In this document: positions 19,236 to 29,531 of the stretch, piece by piece
How positions within the stretch are numbered: the first letter of the stretch is position 1
Layout of the letters: each line of letters starts with the position of its first letter
Assembly: GCA_021813765.1 (NCBI GenBank)
Contig: JAKAJM010000001.1
Location: 37,644 to 101,643 of the forward strand
Direction: 5' to 3'
Length of the DNA: 64,000 bases
Source: Nitrospirota bacterium
Lineage (GTDB): Bacteria > Nitrospirota > Thermodesulfovibrionia > Thermodesulfovibrionales > JdFR-88
Position numbers and translations under genes: made by a program
The notes under the pieces: model-generated
Database searches by the model: none
What the model saw: the letters and a program-made list of their open reading frames with translations, nothing else
What the model was told of the DNA's origin: nothing

Positions 19236-19781
19236 ATGAGGCAGGCAAAAAAAGAGATCAAGGACATGGCAGTGCTTACCGGTCTGCTGAATACCTCTCA
19301 TGTAGGCCGCCTTGGCACCATCGGCGCGGACGGATGCCCCATGATAAAGCCGCTTAATTTTGCATTCACAGGGCAAAGGCTTTATTTTCATACGGCCATG
19401 GCTGGGGAGAAAATGGAAGACATCAAAAGAGATCCCAGAGTCTGCTTTGAAACGGACCTTCCCATCGCACTTGTCAAAAGCCGGAGCGAGCCCTGCAAGG
19501 CCAAATATCTCTTTCGGAGCTTGATCATAAAGGGCAAGGCCCGCATTGTGGAGGACCGGAACGAAAAACTAACCGCTCTGCGGCTGCTTATGGAGAAATA
19601 CCAGCCCGAAGGCGGCTACGGAAATTTCCTCGAAGAGAAGCTGCGGATAACGGGGGTCGTATGTATCGAAATCGAGGAAATGACCGGCAAGGAAGACCTT
19701 GGCAACGGGGCGGTGCGGGAGAGGATATTAAAGATTTTGGAGGAGAAGAAAAAATTGCCGGTAGTCATGGAGCCTGAATAA
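19236..19781 (+). CDS. Pyridoxamine 5'-phosphate oxidase-family FMN-binding protein
   Basis: GRLGTIGADGCPMIKPLNFAFTGQRLYFHTAMAGEKMEDIKRDPRVCFE. Confidence 0.8.
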   Translation: MRQAKKEIKDMAVLTGLLNTSHVGRLGTIGADGCPMIKPLNFAFTGQRLYFHTAMAGEKMEDIKRDPRVCFETDLPIALVKSRSEPCKAKYLFRSLIIKGKARIVEDRNEKLTALRLLMEKYQPEGGYGNFLEEKLRITGVVCIEIEEMTGKEDLGNGAVRERILKILEEKKKLPVVMEPE

Positions 19782-19817
19782 AAAATTTCAGACCTTTGAT
19801 ATGGTCGGCTTGAGCTT

Positions 19818-20075
19818 ATGAAACGGATTACAAAAAGAGCATGGTTCAGCAAGAAAAGGATCGGATGGGGCCTGCGGGCTTCAAGCTGGCAGGGATGGCT
19901 GGCAACGCTCATTTTTGTGCTGGCCGTTTTTCTTGATCGCTTTTACTCAAAGAAAGGCACGCTCCGTATTGCCGTTTTTGTTTTCGCGGTGACTGTATAT
20001 GTCACGGTGGTCATTCTTACGGGTGGCAGGCTGGGAATCGGAGGCGGCAATTCAGAAAACGATAAAGGAGAATGA
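19818..20075 (+). CDS. Small membrane protein
   Basis: 85 aa, two TM segments, WFSKKRIGWGLRASSWQGWLATLIF. Confidence 0.55.
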   Translation: MKRITKRAWFSKKRIGWGLRASSWQGWLATLIFVLAVFLDRFYSKKGTLRIAVFVFAVTVYVTVVILTGGRLGIGGGNSENDKGE

Positions 20076-20237
20076 AAATACGGCTCCTTTTTGGATTTTG
20101 ACCTTTCGGCTGCACCTTTGATCTTGCCTCTCACGTTCTGCCGATAATCGATATTCCCGGCATGCTCTCGATCCGAAGACTTGCAGCCGTGACGTCTTAA
20201 AAATGCAGGAAGACGCTTGCGTTATAAGTAATGGGCG

Positions 20238-20377
20238 CTAGTGTGGTGTTTCATAAACATCATAAGTCTGTCATTCCGGCTTGTCCGGAATAGTCTCTAA
20301 AAGATTGATTCCCGACGCGCTCCGCTTGCGGGAATGACAACAAATTAATGCTAAAAATTTTTGAAACGCCCTACTAG
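20238..20377. repeat. MITE-like element D, CTAG-bounded
   Basis: CTAGTGTGGTGTTTCATAAA left end versus reverse complement of right end CTAGTAGGGCGTTTCAAAAA; internal GTCATTCCGGCTTGTCCGGAAT...GCGGGAATGAC. Confidence 0.65.
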
Positions 20378-20637
20378 CTTAATTTTCTAATATCCTCGAA
20401 ACGCCCACAGTCGGAGCATTCGATCTCAACTAAACTTCATTTCCTAAACCGCAGTTTTAGAAAAATGAAACTGTCGATGATTTCCGCTTAAGACATGCCT
20501 TTTGCTTCACGTTAGCGGATTCATCCTTTGGGGACTTTGTTATCCTTCAAACCCCACATTTGAGCGTGGACGGCGGATACTAAACTTCGCCTATAACACT
20601 GTACTTTTTAAATCTGGTATAATTCCGAAGGTTACGA

Positions 20638-21090
20638 ATGGAAGTCTCTATTTTTGAGGATGCATATTGAACGAAAAAAGCGATTGAAAAAGCCACTGCT
20701 GAAGCTTTCATCAAATTATACAATTCCACTAAGGGAACATCCTTTTCAATAATTGCGCATTCTGATGCCCCAGATATTCGCTGTCAAGATTCCGAGGGCA
20801 ACATGTTTGATTTTGAGATTACTTTAACCGAAGATCGTCCGAATGACATTAAAGCTGCTCTTGGCAGGTCTGATCATAGAAGCCCTGAGATATTTCACAA
20901 AGAACATCCAAGGGCGAGCAGTTTACAAGGCAATGTAGTTTGTATGATTACAAGCAGAATCAGCGCAAAATTAAAAAAGGATTACGGACCCAATACCGCT
21001 CTTGTTATTAGGGATTCCTCACCGGGGGACCACCTATATTGACGAGGCGCTTTCGTATGCTGCTTGGCGTTCGGAAGAAGTTGAGGCTCC
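20638..21090 (+). pseudogene. Degraded hypothetical gene (in-frame TGA and C-terminal frameshift)
   Basis: MEVSIFEDAY*TKKAIEKATAEAFIKLYNSTKGTSFSIIAHSDAPDIRCQDSEGNMFDFEITL... continuous frame apart from one TGA (20668-20670); ending RDSSPGDHLY* while an adjacent frame continues TTYIDEALSYAAWRSEEVEAPF*. Confidence 0.55.
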
Positions 21091-21101
21091 CTTTTAGGCA
21101 G

Positions 21102-21194
21102 TATGAAACTCTTGATTGACATGAACCTTTCGCCCGAATGGGTAGGTCCTCGGCGTCAAATGTTGTCGCGTTCTTTGCTTTGGTGGTATCCATG
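21102..21194 (+). pseudogene. Truncated N-terminus of a DUF5615/PIN-like toxin
   Basis: MKLLIDMNLSPEWV start typical of DUF5615, then out of frame and stop after about 30 codons. Confidence 0.45.
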
Positions 21195-21278
21195 ATAATG
21201 TTTAGGCGTCATCATTGGAAGCAGCGACAGCGCCAGCAGGAGTTCGAGCACGAAACCGAACGTATACAGGAGGCGACT

Positions 21279-21332
21279 ATGACCGAACTCAACAAAATAA
21301 AAGATATTCTAAACAGGCATCAGCACGAATAA
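21279..21332 (+). pseudogene. Truncated duplicate of the mntA 5' end
   Basis: GGAGGCGACTATGACCGAACTCAACAAAATAAAAGATATTCTAAACAGGCATCAGCACGAATAA closely matches GGAGGCAACCATGAACCAACTCAATAAAATAAAGGATATTCTAAACAAGCATAGGGATGAA at 21485..21546. Confidence 0.7.
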
Positions 21333-21495
21333 TCCGTAAGCGTTTAGATAAGTACAGGGTGGGCGCTGCTTCGAACTCATCCCTGTCAAGGTATAGCAGG
21401 AGTAAGTTTCCAGAGGGAATTCCGGGGACGCGATACTGCATTCTTATGGGGGTCATACTTAGTATAAAATATAGGGGTCTTATTAGGAGGCAACC

Positions 21496-21789
21496 ATGAA
21501 CCAACTCAATAAAATAAAGGATATTCTAAACAAGCATAGGGATGAACTTCGGGAAAAGTACAAGATTTCTGAAATCGGAATATTCGGCTCCTATATAAGG
21601 GGCGAGCAGAAAAAAGAAAGCGATATAGACATTCTGGTGGAATTCAGCGAGCCTATCAGCCTGCTTGACCTTATCGCTGCAGAAAATTACATCGCCGATC
21701 TTGTAGGAAGAAAAGTCGATCTCGTGCCAAGGGAAGATATCAGGCCTGAGCTTAAACAGGTAATCCTTGAAGAGGTGGTCTACATTTGA
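21496..21789 (+). CDS. MntA-type minimal nucleotidyltransferase antitoxin
   Basis: GIFGSYIRGEQKKESDIDILVEF, GSx10DxD nucleotidyltransferase motif; overlaps downstream HepT start by 4 bp. Confidence 0.9.
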   Translation: MNQLNKIKDILNKHRDELREKYKISEIGIFGSYIRGEQKKESDIDILVEFSEPISLLDLIAAENYIADLVGRKVDLVPREDIRPELKQVILEEVVYI

Positions 21790-22148
21790 AACGCGACATT
21801 TCGCTATATGTGAAGGATATTCTGGATGCCATGGAAAAGGCCGAAGGTTTTATCGGCACAATGAGCCAGGAGGATTTTCTTCTTGACGCGAAAACAACTT
21901 TTGCCGTGGTGAGGTGTCTTGAAATAATAGGCGAGGCCACAAAAAATATCCCCGATTCCGTCAGAGAAAAATACAAGGATATTCCTTGGCGCGACATGGC
22001 CGGCATGAGAGATAAAGTAAGCCATTTTTATTTTGGCACAGATTTCAATAAAGTCTGGCTTGCAGTAAAAAAGAATTTTCCTGTTTTGAAGCCTCGAATA
22101 AAGCAGATACTTGCAGATCTTAGCGGAACTGCTCCCCATGGTCGATAA
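21786..22148 (+). CDS. HepT-type (DUF86) RNase toxin
   Basis: TTFAVVRCLEIIGEATKNIPDSVREKYKDIPWRDMAGMRDKVSHFYFG; RX4HXY motif intact. Confidence 0.9.
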   Translation: MKRDISLYVKDILDAMEKAEGFIGTMSQEDFLLDAKTTFAVVRCLEIIGEATKNIPDSVREKYKDIPWRDMAGMRDKVSHFYFGTDFNKVWLAVKKNFPVLKPRIKQILADLSGTAPHGR

Positions 22149-22863
22149 TCTTTCGGCTGCTATATTCTTTCGGAAACACGCGGCAGCTTCGGCTTCCGAA
22201 ACTATCATATAACGCCCTGTAACCCACACCGAAAGCAAGCACTGTCAGGTGTTACTTCCTGGACGAAGCCTTTCCATGCAATTCATGGAAAATGGGCTCT
22301 CGAAGCGTATCAAATACTATTTATACCCCCTGGAAATGAATTTATTGCCAAAAGGAGCGGAGTATTGCGAGGATTAAATGGCCCTCAGAAATTTAAACCA
22401 CCGGGGACCTCGGGAAAAAGGGGACCCGAACATCCGGCATCCAAGGGCAGGCTGTATTTCCGTCATAAACTGTTTATATGGACAGTATCATGGCCAGGCG
22501 GATTATGATGAGACCGGCGGGGCTTTTTGAAAACCGGGGACGGAAAGGAGTTTTCAGGGGAGATCGCGGGCAAACCGGGCAATTTGTCCGTCTTGGATTG
22601 GGGGGGGCATTGAACAGCTTGAACAGCCTGGCTTAAAAAATCATTATAAAACCGGAGGTTAATATTTTTGTTCTGAACAAAAAAAGCAAAAAAGCATATG
22701 GGGCTTTGTCCCCATGCCCCTGAAACCTCATGGACAGCCCGGAATCCTGCCGCGTCAGAAGCGGTGGCTGAGGGCCGCTTCAAAGGCCGCAAAACTTGAA
22801 AAGGCCCTTCATTTTGCCTTAAAATAAATGATTAGATGATAAAAGGAGGGATTTGAAACTGCC

Positions 22864-23073
22864 ATGAAGGAAGGAATACATCCGAATTATAAAGAAGTCC
22901 AGGTCGTCTGCGCATGCGGAAACACTTTCACCACGCGCTCCACGGCCTCCGAGATTCGCGTGGACATCTGCTCCAGCTGCCACCCGTTTTTCACCGGCAA
23001 GCAGAAGATAGTGGACTCCGAGGGCCGTGTGGAGAAGTTCAAGAGGAAATACGCCGCAAAAAAAGAAAACTAG
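22864..23073 (+). CDS. rpmE: 50S ribosomal protein L31 (zinc-type)
   Basis: [27 protein letters not shown]...[15 protein letters not shown]. Confidence 0.97.
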   Translation: MKEGIHPNYKEVQVVCACGNTFTTRSTASEIRVDICSSCHPFFTGKQKIVDSEGRVEKFKRKYAAKKEN

Positions 23074-23175
23074 CTTAAAGAACGTTCATAAGGGGCGGCC
23101 CGGCGGTCTTCGAATACAAGAAAAGATGCCTCCGGCGCCCCTTTTTGTTTTTTTTCTTTTGACGGAAGGCGGAAA

Positions 23176-24060
23176 ATGAAAATGAATGAGCAGCACTCGA
23201 TAGGCGGACAGGCGGTAATAGAGGGGGTAATGTTCAAGTCCCGCAAGGGCTGGGCGGTGGCCGTAAGGCAGCCAGGCGGGGGCATTAAGCTGAAAAGCGA
23301 GCCCCTTAAGACCCACGCGGGAGAGAAGGTTCCCTTCATAAGGGGGGTCTTTATCCTTTTTTATACTTTGCTTCTTGGCATGAAGGCCCTGGAGTTTTCG
23401 GCACGCGTGGCCTCGGAGGAAGAGGAAAAGCCGCTTTCTCCGGTCCAGATGGGCCTTACGCTCATAATTTCCCTGCTTGCCGCGGCGGGCCTTTTCCTTT
23501 TTCTTCCGCTTTATGTGGCCAAGCTGGCCGGCTCGCTCATCCCGGCCGTTTCCGCAAGCGGGATACTTTTCAACCTGGTGGACGGGCTGGTCCGCGTTGC
23601 GCTTTTTCTGGTTTACATATGGGCCATAGGGCTCTGGAAGGAGATAGGCAGGATATTTGAGTACCACGGGGCGGAGCACAAGGTGATACACGCCTATGAG
23701 GCCGGGTACATGGAAATGGACAAGATAAAAAAGGAAAGCCCGCTTCATCCGCGCTGCGGCACTAGTTTTCTGCTAATCGTGCTGGTGCTTTCGATACTGG
23801 TTTTCTCTCTTGTGCCAAGGGACTGGCCTTTTTATGCCAAGTTCCTCTCCAGGTTCGCCCTTATGCCCCTTGTGGCCGGGCTCTCCTACGAGCTGCTCAA
23901 GGCGGGGGCCAGGTATGAATCAAACCCGGTTGTGCGCCTGCTTGTGCTGCCAGGGCTTGCGCTGCAGAGGCTGACTACGGGCGAACCGGATGAATTGCAG
24001 CTAGAGGTGTCGCTAAAGGCGTTTGAAGGGGTCATGGCTTTTGAGGAAGGTGTGAAATGA
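23176..24060 (+). CDS. DUF1385 family membrane protein (YqhQ-like)
   Basis: [47 protein letters not shown]. Confidence 0.9.
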   Translation: MKMNEQHSIGGQAVIEGVMFKSRKGWAVAVRQPGGGIKLKSEPLKTHAGEKVPFIRGVFILFYTLLLGMKALEFSARVASEEEEKPLSPVQMGLTLIISLLAAAGLFLFLPLYVAKLAGSLIPAVSASGILFNLVDGLVRVALFLVYIWAIGLWKEIGRIFEYHGAEHKVIHAYEAGYMEMDKIKKESPLHPRCGTSFLLIVLVLSILVFSLVPRDWPFYAKFLSRFALMPLVAGLSYELLKAGARYESNPVVRLLVLPGLALQRLTTGEPDELQLEVSLKAFEGVMAFEEGVK

Positions 24061-25160
24061 GACTAATTGAGAACCTGGAAAGTGTGGAAAAACATTATGG
24101 GGAGCTTGCTGAAGAGCTCTCCAGGCCTGAGGTCATACAGAACCGGGAGCTTTACCAGAAACTCTCCCGCGAGCAGGCGGAGCTGTATCCTCTTGTGGAG
24201 GAGATAAAGAGATATAAAAAACTCCTTGCGGACATGGAGGAAGCGGAAGAGCTGCTTGGCAGCGGGGACGAGGAGCTTAGGAAACTGGCCATCGAGGAGC
24301 TGGATGAGCTTAAGCGGGAACGGCCGGATTTCGAAAAGAACCTGACCCTGATGCTCATCCCAAAGGACCGCCGGGACGAAAAAAACGTTATCCTGGAGAT
24401 AAGGGCTGGCACCGGCGGCGAGGAGGCGGCGCTCTTTGCCTCCGAGCTCTTCAGGATGTACTCAAAATATGCCGAGGTCAAGAGGTGGAAGGTGGAGGTC
24501 ATAGACTCAAGCGTCACCGGCCTTGGAGGGATAAAAGAGGTGGTGGCCTCCATACAGGGCAGGGGGGCCTTCAGCAGGCTTAAATTCGAAAGCGGGGTGC
24601 ACAGGGTGCAGAGGGTCCCGGCCACCGAGGCATCCGGCAGGATACACACCTCCGCGGCCACCGTGGCGGTGCTGCCCGAGGCCGAGGACGTGGACCTCAG
24701 GATAGAGGAAAAGGACCTGAGGATAGACACCTTCTGCGCGGGCGGGCACGGGGGGCAGAGCGTAAACACCACGTATTCGGCCGTAAGGATAGTGCATATA
24801 CCCACCGGAGTGGTGGTGCAGTGCCAGGACGAGCGCTCCCAGCTTAAAAACAGGGAAAAGGCCATGAAGGTGCTGCGCGCCAGGATCTACGAGATCGAGC
24901 AGGAGAAGCTCGAAGAGGAACGCGCCAGGGAGAGAAAATCGCAGGTGGGCACCGGGGACCGCAGCCAGCGCATAAGGACGTACAACTATCCCCAGAACCG
25001 CGTGACGGACCACCGGATCGGGCTTACCCTCTACAAGCTGGACCGCTTTCTGGAGGGCGAGATGGACGAGATGATAGACAGCCTCATCGCCTATTTCCAG
25101 ACCGAAAAACTCAAGGAGATCTCGGCCCTTGACGGAAGCCCGGATGGCAAGGGCGCTTGA
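24057..25160 (+). CDS. prfA: Peptide chain release factor 1
   Basis: [23 protein letters not shown]; full-length RF1. Confidence 0.96.
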   Translation: MRLIENLESVEKHYGELAEELSRPEVIQNRELYQKLSREQAELYPLVEEIKRYKKLLADMEEAEELLGSGDEELRKLAIEELDELKRERPDFEKNLTLMLIPKDRRDEKNVILEIRAGTGGEEAALFASELFRMYSKYAEVKRWKVEVIDSSVTGLGGIKEVVASIQGRGAFSRLKFESGVHRVQRVPATEASGRIHTSAATVAVLPEAEDVDLRIEEKDLRIDTFCAGGHGGQSVNTTYSAVRIVHIPTGVVVQCQDERSQLKNREKAMKVLRARIYEIEQEKLEEERARERKSQVGTGDRSQRIRTYNYPQNRVTDHRIGLTLYKLDRFLEGEMDEMIDSLIAYFQTEKLKEISALDGSPDGKGA

Positions 25161-26025
25161 GGCCCTTAAATACGCCATAGACTTCCTGGCGGGCCTCGGG
25201 ATAAAAGAGGCAAAAGAGGAGGCCCGCGCGATCCTTAAAGACGGCCTGGGCATTGACATCCTTGTCCTCTACAGGGACAACCCGCCTTTGACAGCCTGGG
25301 ACGTCCAAAAATTAAACGAAATACTGGAAAGAAGGAAAAAGCGCGAGCCCCTTCAATACATCCTGGGGTTTGTCTGGTTTTACGGTCTTAAGATAATGGT
25401 TGGGCGGGGCGCCCTCATACCGAGGCCGGAAACGGAGATACTGGTCCGTGAGGCGCTGGATCGGGCCGGCAGGCTCAAGGCGGGCAAAGACAGGGAGGCC
25501 CGGATGCGCGTGCTTGACCTCTGTACGGGAAGCGGCGCGATAGCCCTGGCCCTGGCCAAAAACCTTCCGGATGCGCAGGTCACCGCCGTGGACATCTCCG
25601 AAGACGCCCTGGAATGGGCGCGGAAGAACAGGGAATTTAACGGCGTGGAAGAAAACCTCCGTCTTTTGAAAGGGGACCTCTTTGAGCCGGCCGGGCAGGA
25701 GCGCTTCAGCATCATCACCGCCAACCCTCCCTATATAAAGGACAGGCTCATAGAGAGCCTGGAGCCCGAAGTAAGCTGCTGGGAACCCAGGGTCGCCTTA
25801 AGCGGCGGCGAAAGCGGTCTGGCCCTGACCGAAAACATCATCCGCCAGGCCCCGGACCACCTTGAGCCGGGCGGATACCTGCTTATGGAGATGGCAGGGG
25901 GGACGGACACCGGCCTTGTTGCCGCCCTGAGCGCCCAAGCCGGGCTCATGGTGGAAAGTATAGTCAGGGACCTGGCCGGCTGGGAAAGGGTGTTCATAGC
26001 CCGGAAGCCGGAAAAAGTACGGTAG
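25144..26025 (+). CDS. prmC: Release-factor glutamine N5-methyltransferase
   Basis: [26 protein letters not shown]; adjacent to prfA. Confidence 0.93.
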   Translation: MARALEALKYAIDFLAGLGIKEAKEEARAILKDGLGIDILVLYRDNPPLTAWDVQKLNEILERRKKREPLQYILGFVWFYGLKIMVGRGALIPRPETEILVREALDRAGRLKAGKDREARMRVLDLCTGSGAIALALAKNLPDAQVTAVDISEDALEWARKNREFNGVEENLRLLKGDLFEPAGQERFSIITANPPYIKDRLIESLEPEVSCWEPRVALSGGESGLALTENIIRQAPDHLEPGGYLLMEMAGGTDTGLVAALSAQAGLMVESIVRDLAGWERVFIARKPEKVR

Positions 26026-26154
26026 AGACGCCAGCGCCCGATAAAGGGTGCTTTTCTTGACTTTGACCTTCTTCTAATGTAAATTTTTCTTAAATTGCGT
26101 TAGCCGCCCCTAAGATCTTAAAAAATTTGAGCAAAAAGGCCGGGAAAAGGACAA

Positions 26155-27252
26155 ATGGCAAAGATCAAAGTCGCTGTCATCGGCGTCGGCAATTGCGCTA
26201 GCTCCCTTATCCAGGGGATCGAACATTACAAGGGGCTGCGCACGGGGCACCCGGAGGCGGCCCTGGGCCTCATGAATCATAAGATAGGCCCTTATGCTCC
26301 CGGGGACATCGAGGTGGCCGCTGCCTTCGATATAGACAAAAGGAAGGTGGGCAAGCCCCTTTATGAGGCCATTTTTGCGGCACCGAACTGCACCAAACGG
26401 ATAGCAGGCAGGGCATTTGGCAAAAAAGGGCCCGTAGTCGAAATGGGCCATGTCCTGGACAGCATCTCCGGGCATATGGCGGACTACCCGGAGGAGAAGC
26501 GTTTTGTCCCCGCGCGGAAAAAACCGGTCAACATAGCGGATGTGCTTAAAAAGACCGGCGCCCGGATACTTATCAACTATCTGCCTGTGGGCTCCGAGCA
26601 GGCGGTGCGCTTTTATGCGGGGGAGGCGCTCAAGGCCGGCGCGGGTTTCATAAACTGCATGCCGGTTTTCATAGCGTCCAGCGAGGAATGGGCCGGGCGG
26701 TTCAAGGAAAAGGGACTGCCCATAATAGGCGATGACATTAAAAGCCAGATAGGGGCGACCATAATCCACCGCACGCTTGCCAGGCTTTTTGAGGACAGGG
26801 GCGTGAAGCTGGACAGGACCTATCAGCTCAATGTGGGCGGAAACACCGATTTCCTCAATATGCTTAACGCAAGCAGGCTTAAATCCAAGAAGATATCGAA
26901 GACACAGTCCGTCCAGAGCCAGATGAGCTCCCCCCTCAGGGCCGACGACATACACATAGGTCCGTCCGATTATGTGCCATGGCTTTGTGACAATAAGGTC
27001 TGCTTCATCCGCATGGAGGCCCGCATATTCGGCAACATCCCCATAGACCTTGAGCTCAGGCTCTCGGTCGAGGACTCGCCAAACAGCGCTGGTGTCGTAA
27101 TAGACGCCATACGCTGCATGCAGCTCGCCCTGGACCGCAAAATGGGCGGGATACTGTCCGCGCCATCCGCCTATTTCATGAAGCACCCGCCCAGGCAGTT
27201 CCCGGACGCGGCCGCAAAAACGATGGTGCAGGACTTCATCGCGGGAAAATAA
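26155..27252 (+). CDS. Inositol-3-phosphate synthase
   Basis: KVAVIGVGNCASSLIQGIEHY; GDDIKSQIGATIIHRTLA; LNVGGNTDFLNM. Confidence 0.9.
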   Translation: MAKIKVAVIGVGNCASSLIQGIEHYKGLRTGHPEAALGLMNHKIGPYAPGDIEVAAAFDIDKRKVGKPLYEAIFAAPNCTKRIAGRAFGKKGPVVEMGHVLDSISGHMADYPEEKRFVPARKKPVNIADVLKKTGARILINYLPVGSEQAVRFYAGEALKAGAGFINCMPVFIASSEEWAGRFKEKGLPIIGDDIKSQIGATIIHRTLARLFEDRGVKLDRTYQLNVGGNTDFLNMLNASRLKSKKISKTQSVQSQMSSPLRADDIHIGPSDYVPWLCDNKVCFIRMEARIFGNIPIDLELRLSVEDSPNSAGVVIDAIRCMQLALDRKMGGILSAPSAYFMKHPPRQFPDAAAKTMVQDFIAGK

Positions 27253-27257
27253 GGTTT

Positions 27258-27947
27258 TTGATGATCTCTTCCCGTCTTGCCCGCCGCATGGAAAAGCCTC
27301 TCCTGCCCGCCATGAAGAGGATAAAGGCAAGCCCGAACGCACTGACACTGGCCGGTTTCCTCATAACCACGGCGGGAGCATACGTCCTGGCGCACGACCT
27401 GAGGGCGGGCGGGCTGATTATCCTCCTTGGCAGCCTGTTTGACAGTTTTGACGGTATGGTGGCAAGGGCAAACGGCAAGGAAAGCGCGTTTGGCGCCTAC
27501 CTGGATTCGGTTCTGGACCGCTACTCGGACGCCTTTATCTTTCTTGGTCTTGCATATAACCTGAGGACAGAGCCGGTGGCCGCCGCGCTTTGCCTTGGCA
27601 CGCTCGCAGGCGCTTTTCTGGTCAGTTATACCAGGGCCAGGGCGGAAGGTCTGGGCGCGGAGTGCAAAGTGGGTATCATGGAGCGGCCCGAGAGGATAAT
27701 GCTTGTCACAGCGGGCTCCATCTTCGGGTTCATCGTGCCTGCCCTGTGGGCGCTTTTTGTGTTAACGCATTTTACCGCGCTTCAGAGGATGGCCCATGCA
27801 AGAAAGGCCCTGGCCGGGGAAAAGGGAAAAGAGAAAATGAAAGCCGTGCGCCCCTCCATAATTACGGTAAAGAAAAAAAATCTGTCCAGGCAGATGGAGG
27901 GCAAAGGGAAGGCAGGCCGTTACGGCGAGTCGGAGAAAAAAACCTGA
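27258..27947 (+). CDS. CDP-alcohol phosphatidyltransferase, probable (di)inositol-phospholipid synthase type
   Basis: CDP-alcohol phosphotransferase motif DGMVARANGKESAFGAYLDSVLDRYSD; adjacent to inositol-3-phosphate synthase. Confidence 0.8.
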   Translation: MMISSRLARRMEKPLLPAMKRIKASPNALTLAGFLITTAGAYVLAHDLRAGGLIILLGSLFDSFDGMVARANGKESAFGAYLDSVLDRYSDAFIFLGLAYNLRTEPVAAALCLGTLAGAFLVSYTRARAEGLGAECKVGIMERPERIMLVTAGSIFGFIVPALWALFVLTHFTALQRMAHARKALAGEKGKEKMKAVRPSIITVKKKNLSRQMEGKGKAGRYGESEKKT

Positions 27948-28131
27948 TACGGGCAGATACCTCTGCCTTGCCCCACAGATCTGACGCAGACCCCCCATGC
28001 CTCCCGTAATTTGCTTTTAAATCCGCCGGTATGATATAACTTATGCACAGCTCCTTGCTCCCGGGGGTAGCCAGAAACGGGGGCTATGGCCGCATTAAGG
28101 CGGCCTAATATCCAGAAGGAGGTTTTTAAGG

Positions 28132-28497
28132 GTGAATTATTACGAAAACACCGTAATCCTCGACGACACGCTTTCCGAAGAAGACCTGCGCGCGGCAATC
28201 GAAAAGATAAAGGGCGTGATGCAGGACGCCGGAGGACAGATAGTAAAGACGGACGAATGGGGCATGAGGAAGCTTGCCTACGAGCTCAACAAGCGTAAAA
28301 GGGGATTTTATGTCCTTTACAGCCTTAAGGCGCCTTCAAGCGCCATCCAGAGGCTTGAAGAGTTCTATAAGATATATGACCCGGTTATGAAGCACATGGT
28401 CATAAGGCTTGAGAAAAAGCAGGCCCGGGCACTTGAGGCAAGCATTCAGGCGGCGGCAGCGCCTTCCGAGCCCGCTCCGGAGGAAAAGGCGCAGTAG
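28132..28497 (+). CDS. rpsF: 30S ribosomal protein S6
   Basis: GTG start after AGGAGG; YENTVILDDTLSEEDLRAAIEKIK. Confidence 0.95.
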   Translation: MNYYENTVILDDTLSEEDLRAAIEKIKGVMQDAGGQIVKTDEWGMRKLAYELNKRKRGFYVLYSLKAPSSAIQRLEEFYKIYDPVMKHMVIRLEKKQARALEASIQAAAAPSEPAPEEKAQ

Positions 28498-28518
28498 GGC
28501 AGGGAAAAGAGAAAGAAA

Positions 28519-28926
28519 ATGTTCAATAAGGTCATTTTCGCAGGGAACCTGACGCGCGACCCGGAGCTGAGATACAGCGCCCAAGGCACGCCGGTCTGCA
28601 GTTTCAGTCTGGCTGTGAACTCCAGGGTGAAGCAGGGGCAGGAATGGAAGGACGAGGTCCTGTTCATGGACATAGTTGTTTTCGGGAAGCAGGCGGAGAG
28701 CTGCGGCCAGTACCTCTCCAAAGGCAGGCCTGCGCTGGTGGAAGGCAGGCTTCGGGAGCGGCGCTGGGAGCATGACGGGCAGCAGAGGGTTAAGTTCGAG
28801 GTGCTGGCCCAGACGGTTCGCTTCCTTGGCGCGTCTGGAGGCAAGCGCCAGGCGGAAAGCACCGGTGCGCAGGGGCCGGACGCCTATATGCCGCCCCCGG
28901 ACGACGCGATAGACGAGCCTTTCTGA
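28519..28926 (+). CDS. ssb: Single-stranded DNA-binding protein
   Basis: MFNKVIFAGNLTRDPELRYSAQGTPVCSFSLAVN; acidic tail DDAIDEPF. Confidence 0.96.
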   Translation: MFNKVIFAGNLTRDPELRYSAQGTPVCSFSLAVNSRVKQGQEWKDEVLFMDIVVFGKQAESCGQYLSKGRPALVEGRLRERRWEHDGQQRVKFEVLAQTVRFLGASGGKRQAESTGAQGPDAYMPPPDDAIDEPF

Positions 28927-28985
28927 TTTTTTGAGCCGGAAAAGAAAAAATAAAAAATAAAATTTTCGGGATATAAGGAGAATAG

Positions 28986-29228
28986 ATGAACAAGGTAAGC
29001 AAAGGTCCAAGGAAGTTTACCAACAGGAGGAAGTTCTGCAGGTTCTGCTCTGAGAAGATCGAGTTTATCGATTACAAGGACCTGAAGGGCTTGAGGACGT
29101 ATGTGACGGACAGGGGGAAGATCCTGCCCAGGAGGATGACCGGCGTTTGCGCGCTTCACCAGAGGGAGCTGACGACCGCCGTCATGAGGGCAAGGAACAT
29201 CGCCCTTCTGCCCTTCGTTGAAAAGTAG
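28986..29228 (+). CDS. rpsR: 30S ribosomal protein S18
   Basis: [47 protein letters not shown]. Confidence 0.97.
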   Translation: MNKVSKGPRKFTNRRKFCRFCSEKIEFIDYKDLKGLRTYVTDRGKILPRRMTGVCALHQRELTTAVMRARNIALLPFVEK

Positions 29229-29249
29229 AAGAGGCCGGATGGCAAGCCG

Positions 29250-29531
29250 ATGAGAATACCCAAAACCTGGGTAAAGCCGCTGACAGAAAAGATAATAGGC
29301 AAACTCGTGAGCGAGGGGCTTGTGGAGCCTTCGGTCCCGATGGACACCCTTGTTTCGGAGGCCGAGGCTATCATGCTCGATGAGCTCATGGTAGAAGACA
29401 GGCTTAATGACGAGGTAAGGGGACTTCTCAAGAAGTACGAAGGCGACATAGAAAAAGGAAGGCTGGACTACAGGAAGATGTTCGACCTTACCAAACAGAA
29501 GCTGGTCAGGGAAAGGAACCTGGTGCTCTGA
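29250..29531 (+). CDS. DUF507 family protein, copy 1
   Basis: DUF507-like helical protein, VEPSVPMDTLVSEAEAIMLDELMVEDRLNDEVRGLLKKY. Confidence 0.75.
   Translation: MRIPKTWVKPLTEKIIGKLVSEGLVEPSVPMDTLVSEAEAIMLDELMVEDRLNDEVRGLLKKYEGDIEKGRLDYRKMFDLTKQKLVRERNLVL

Noticed and set aside
20668-20670. In-frame TGA that might encode selenocysteine
   Set aside because: Codon 11 of a gene also broken by a frameshift at its 3' end, with no obvious SECIS-like hairpin directly after; decay is simpler.
22150-22860. Region between hepT and rpmE considered for genes or structured RNA
   Set aside because: Only short hairpins and spurious ORFs (for example 22463-22792 minus) with no coherent protein or RNA consensus.
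26110-27348. 412-aa minus-strand ORF opposite inositol-3-phosphate synthase
   Set aside because: Antisense shadow ORF; the real gene has clear family motifs.
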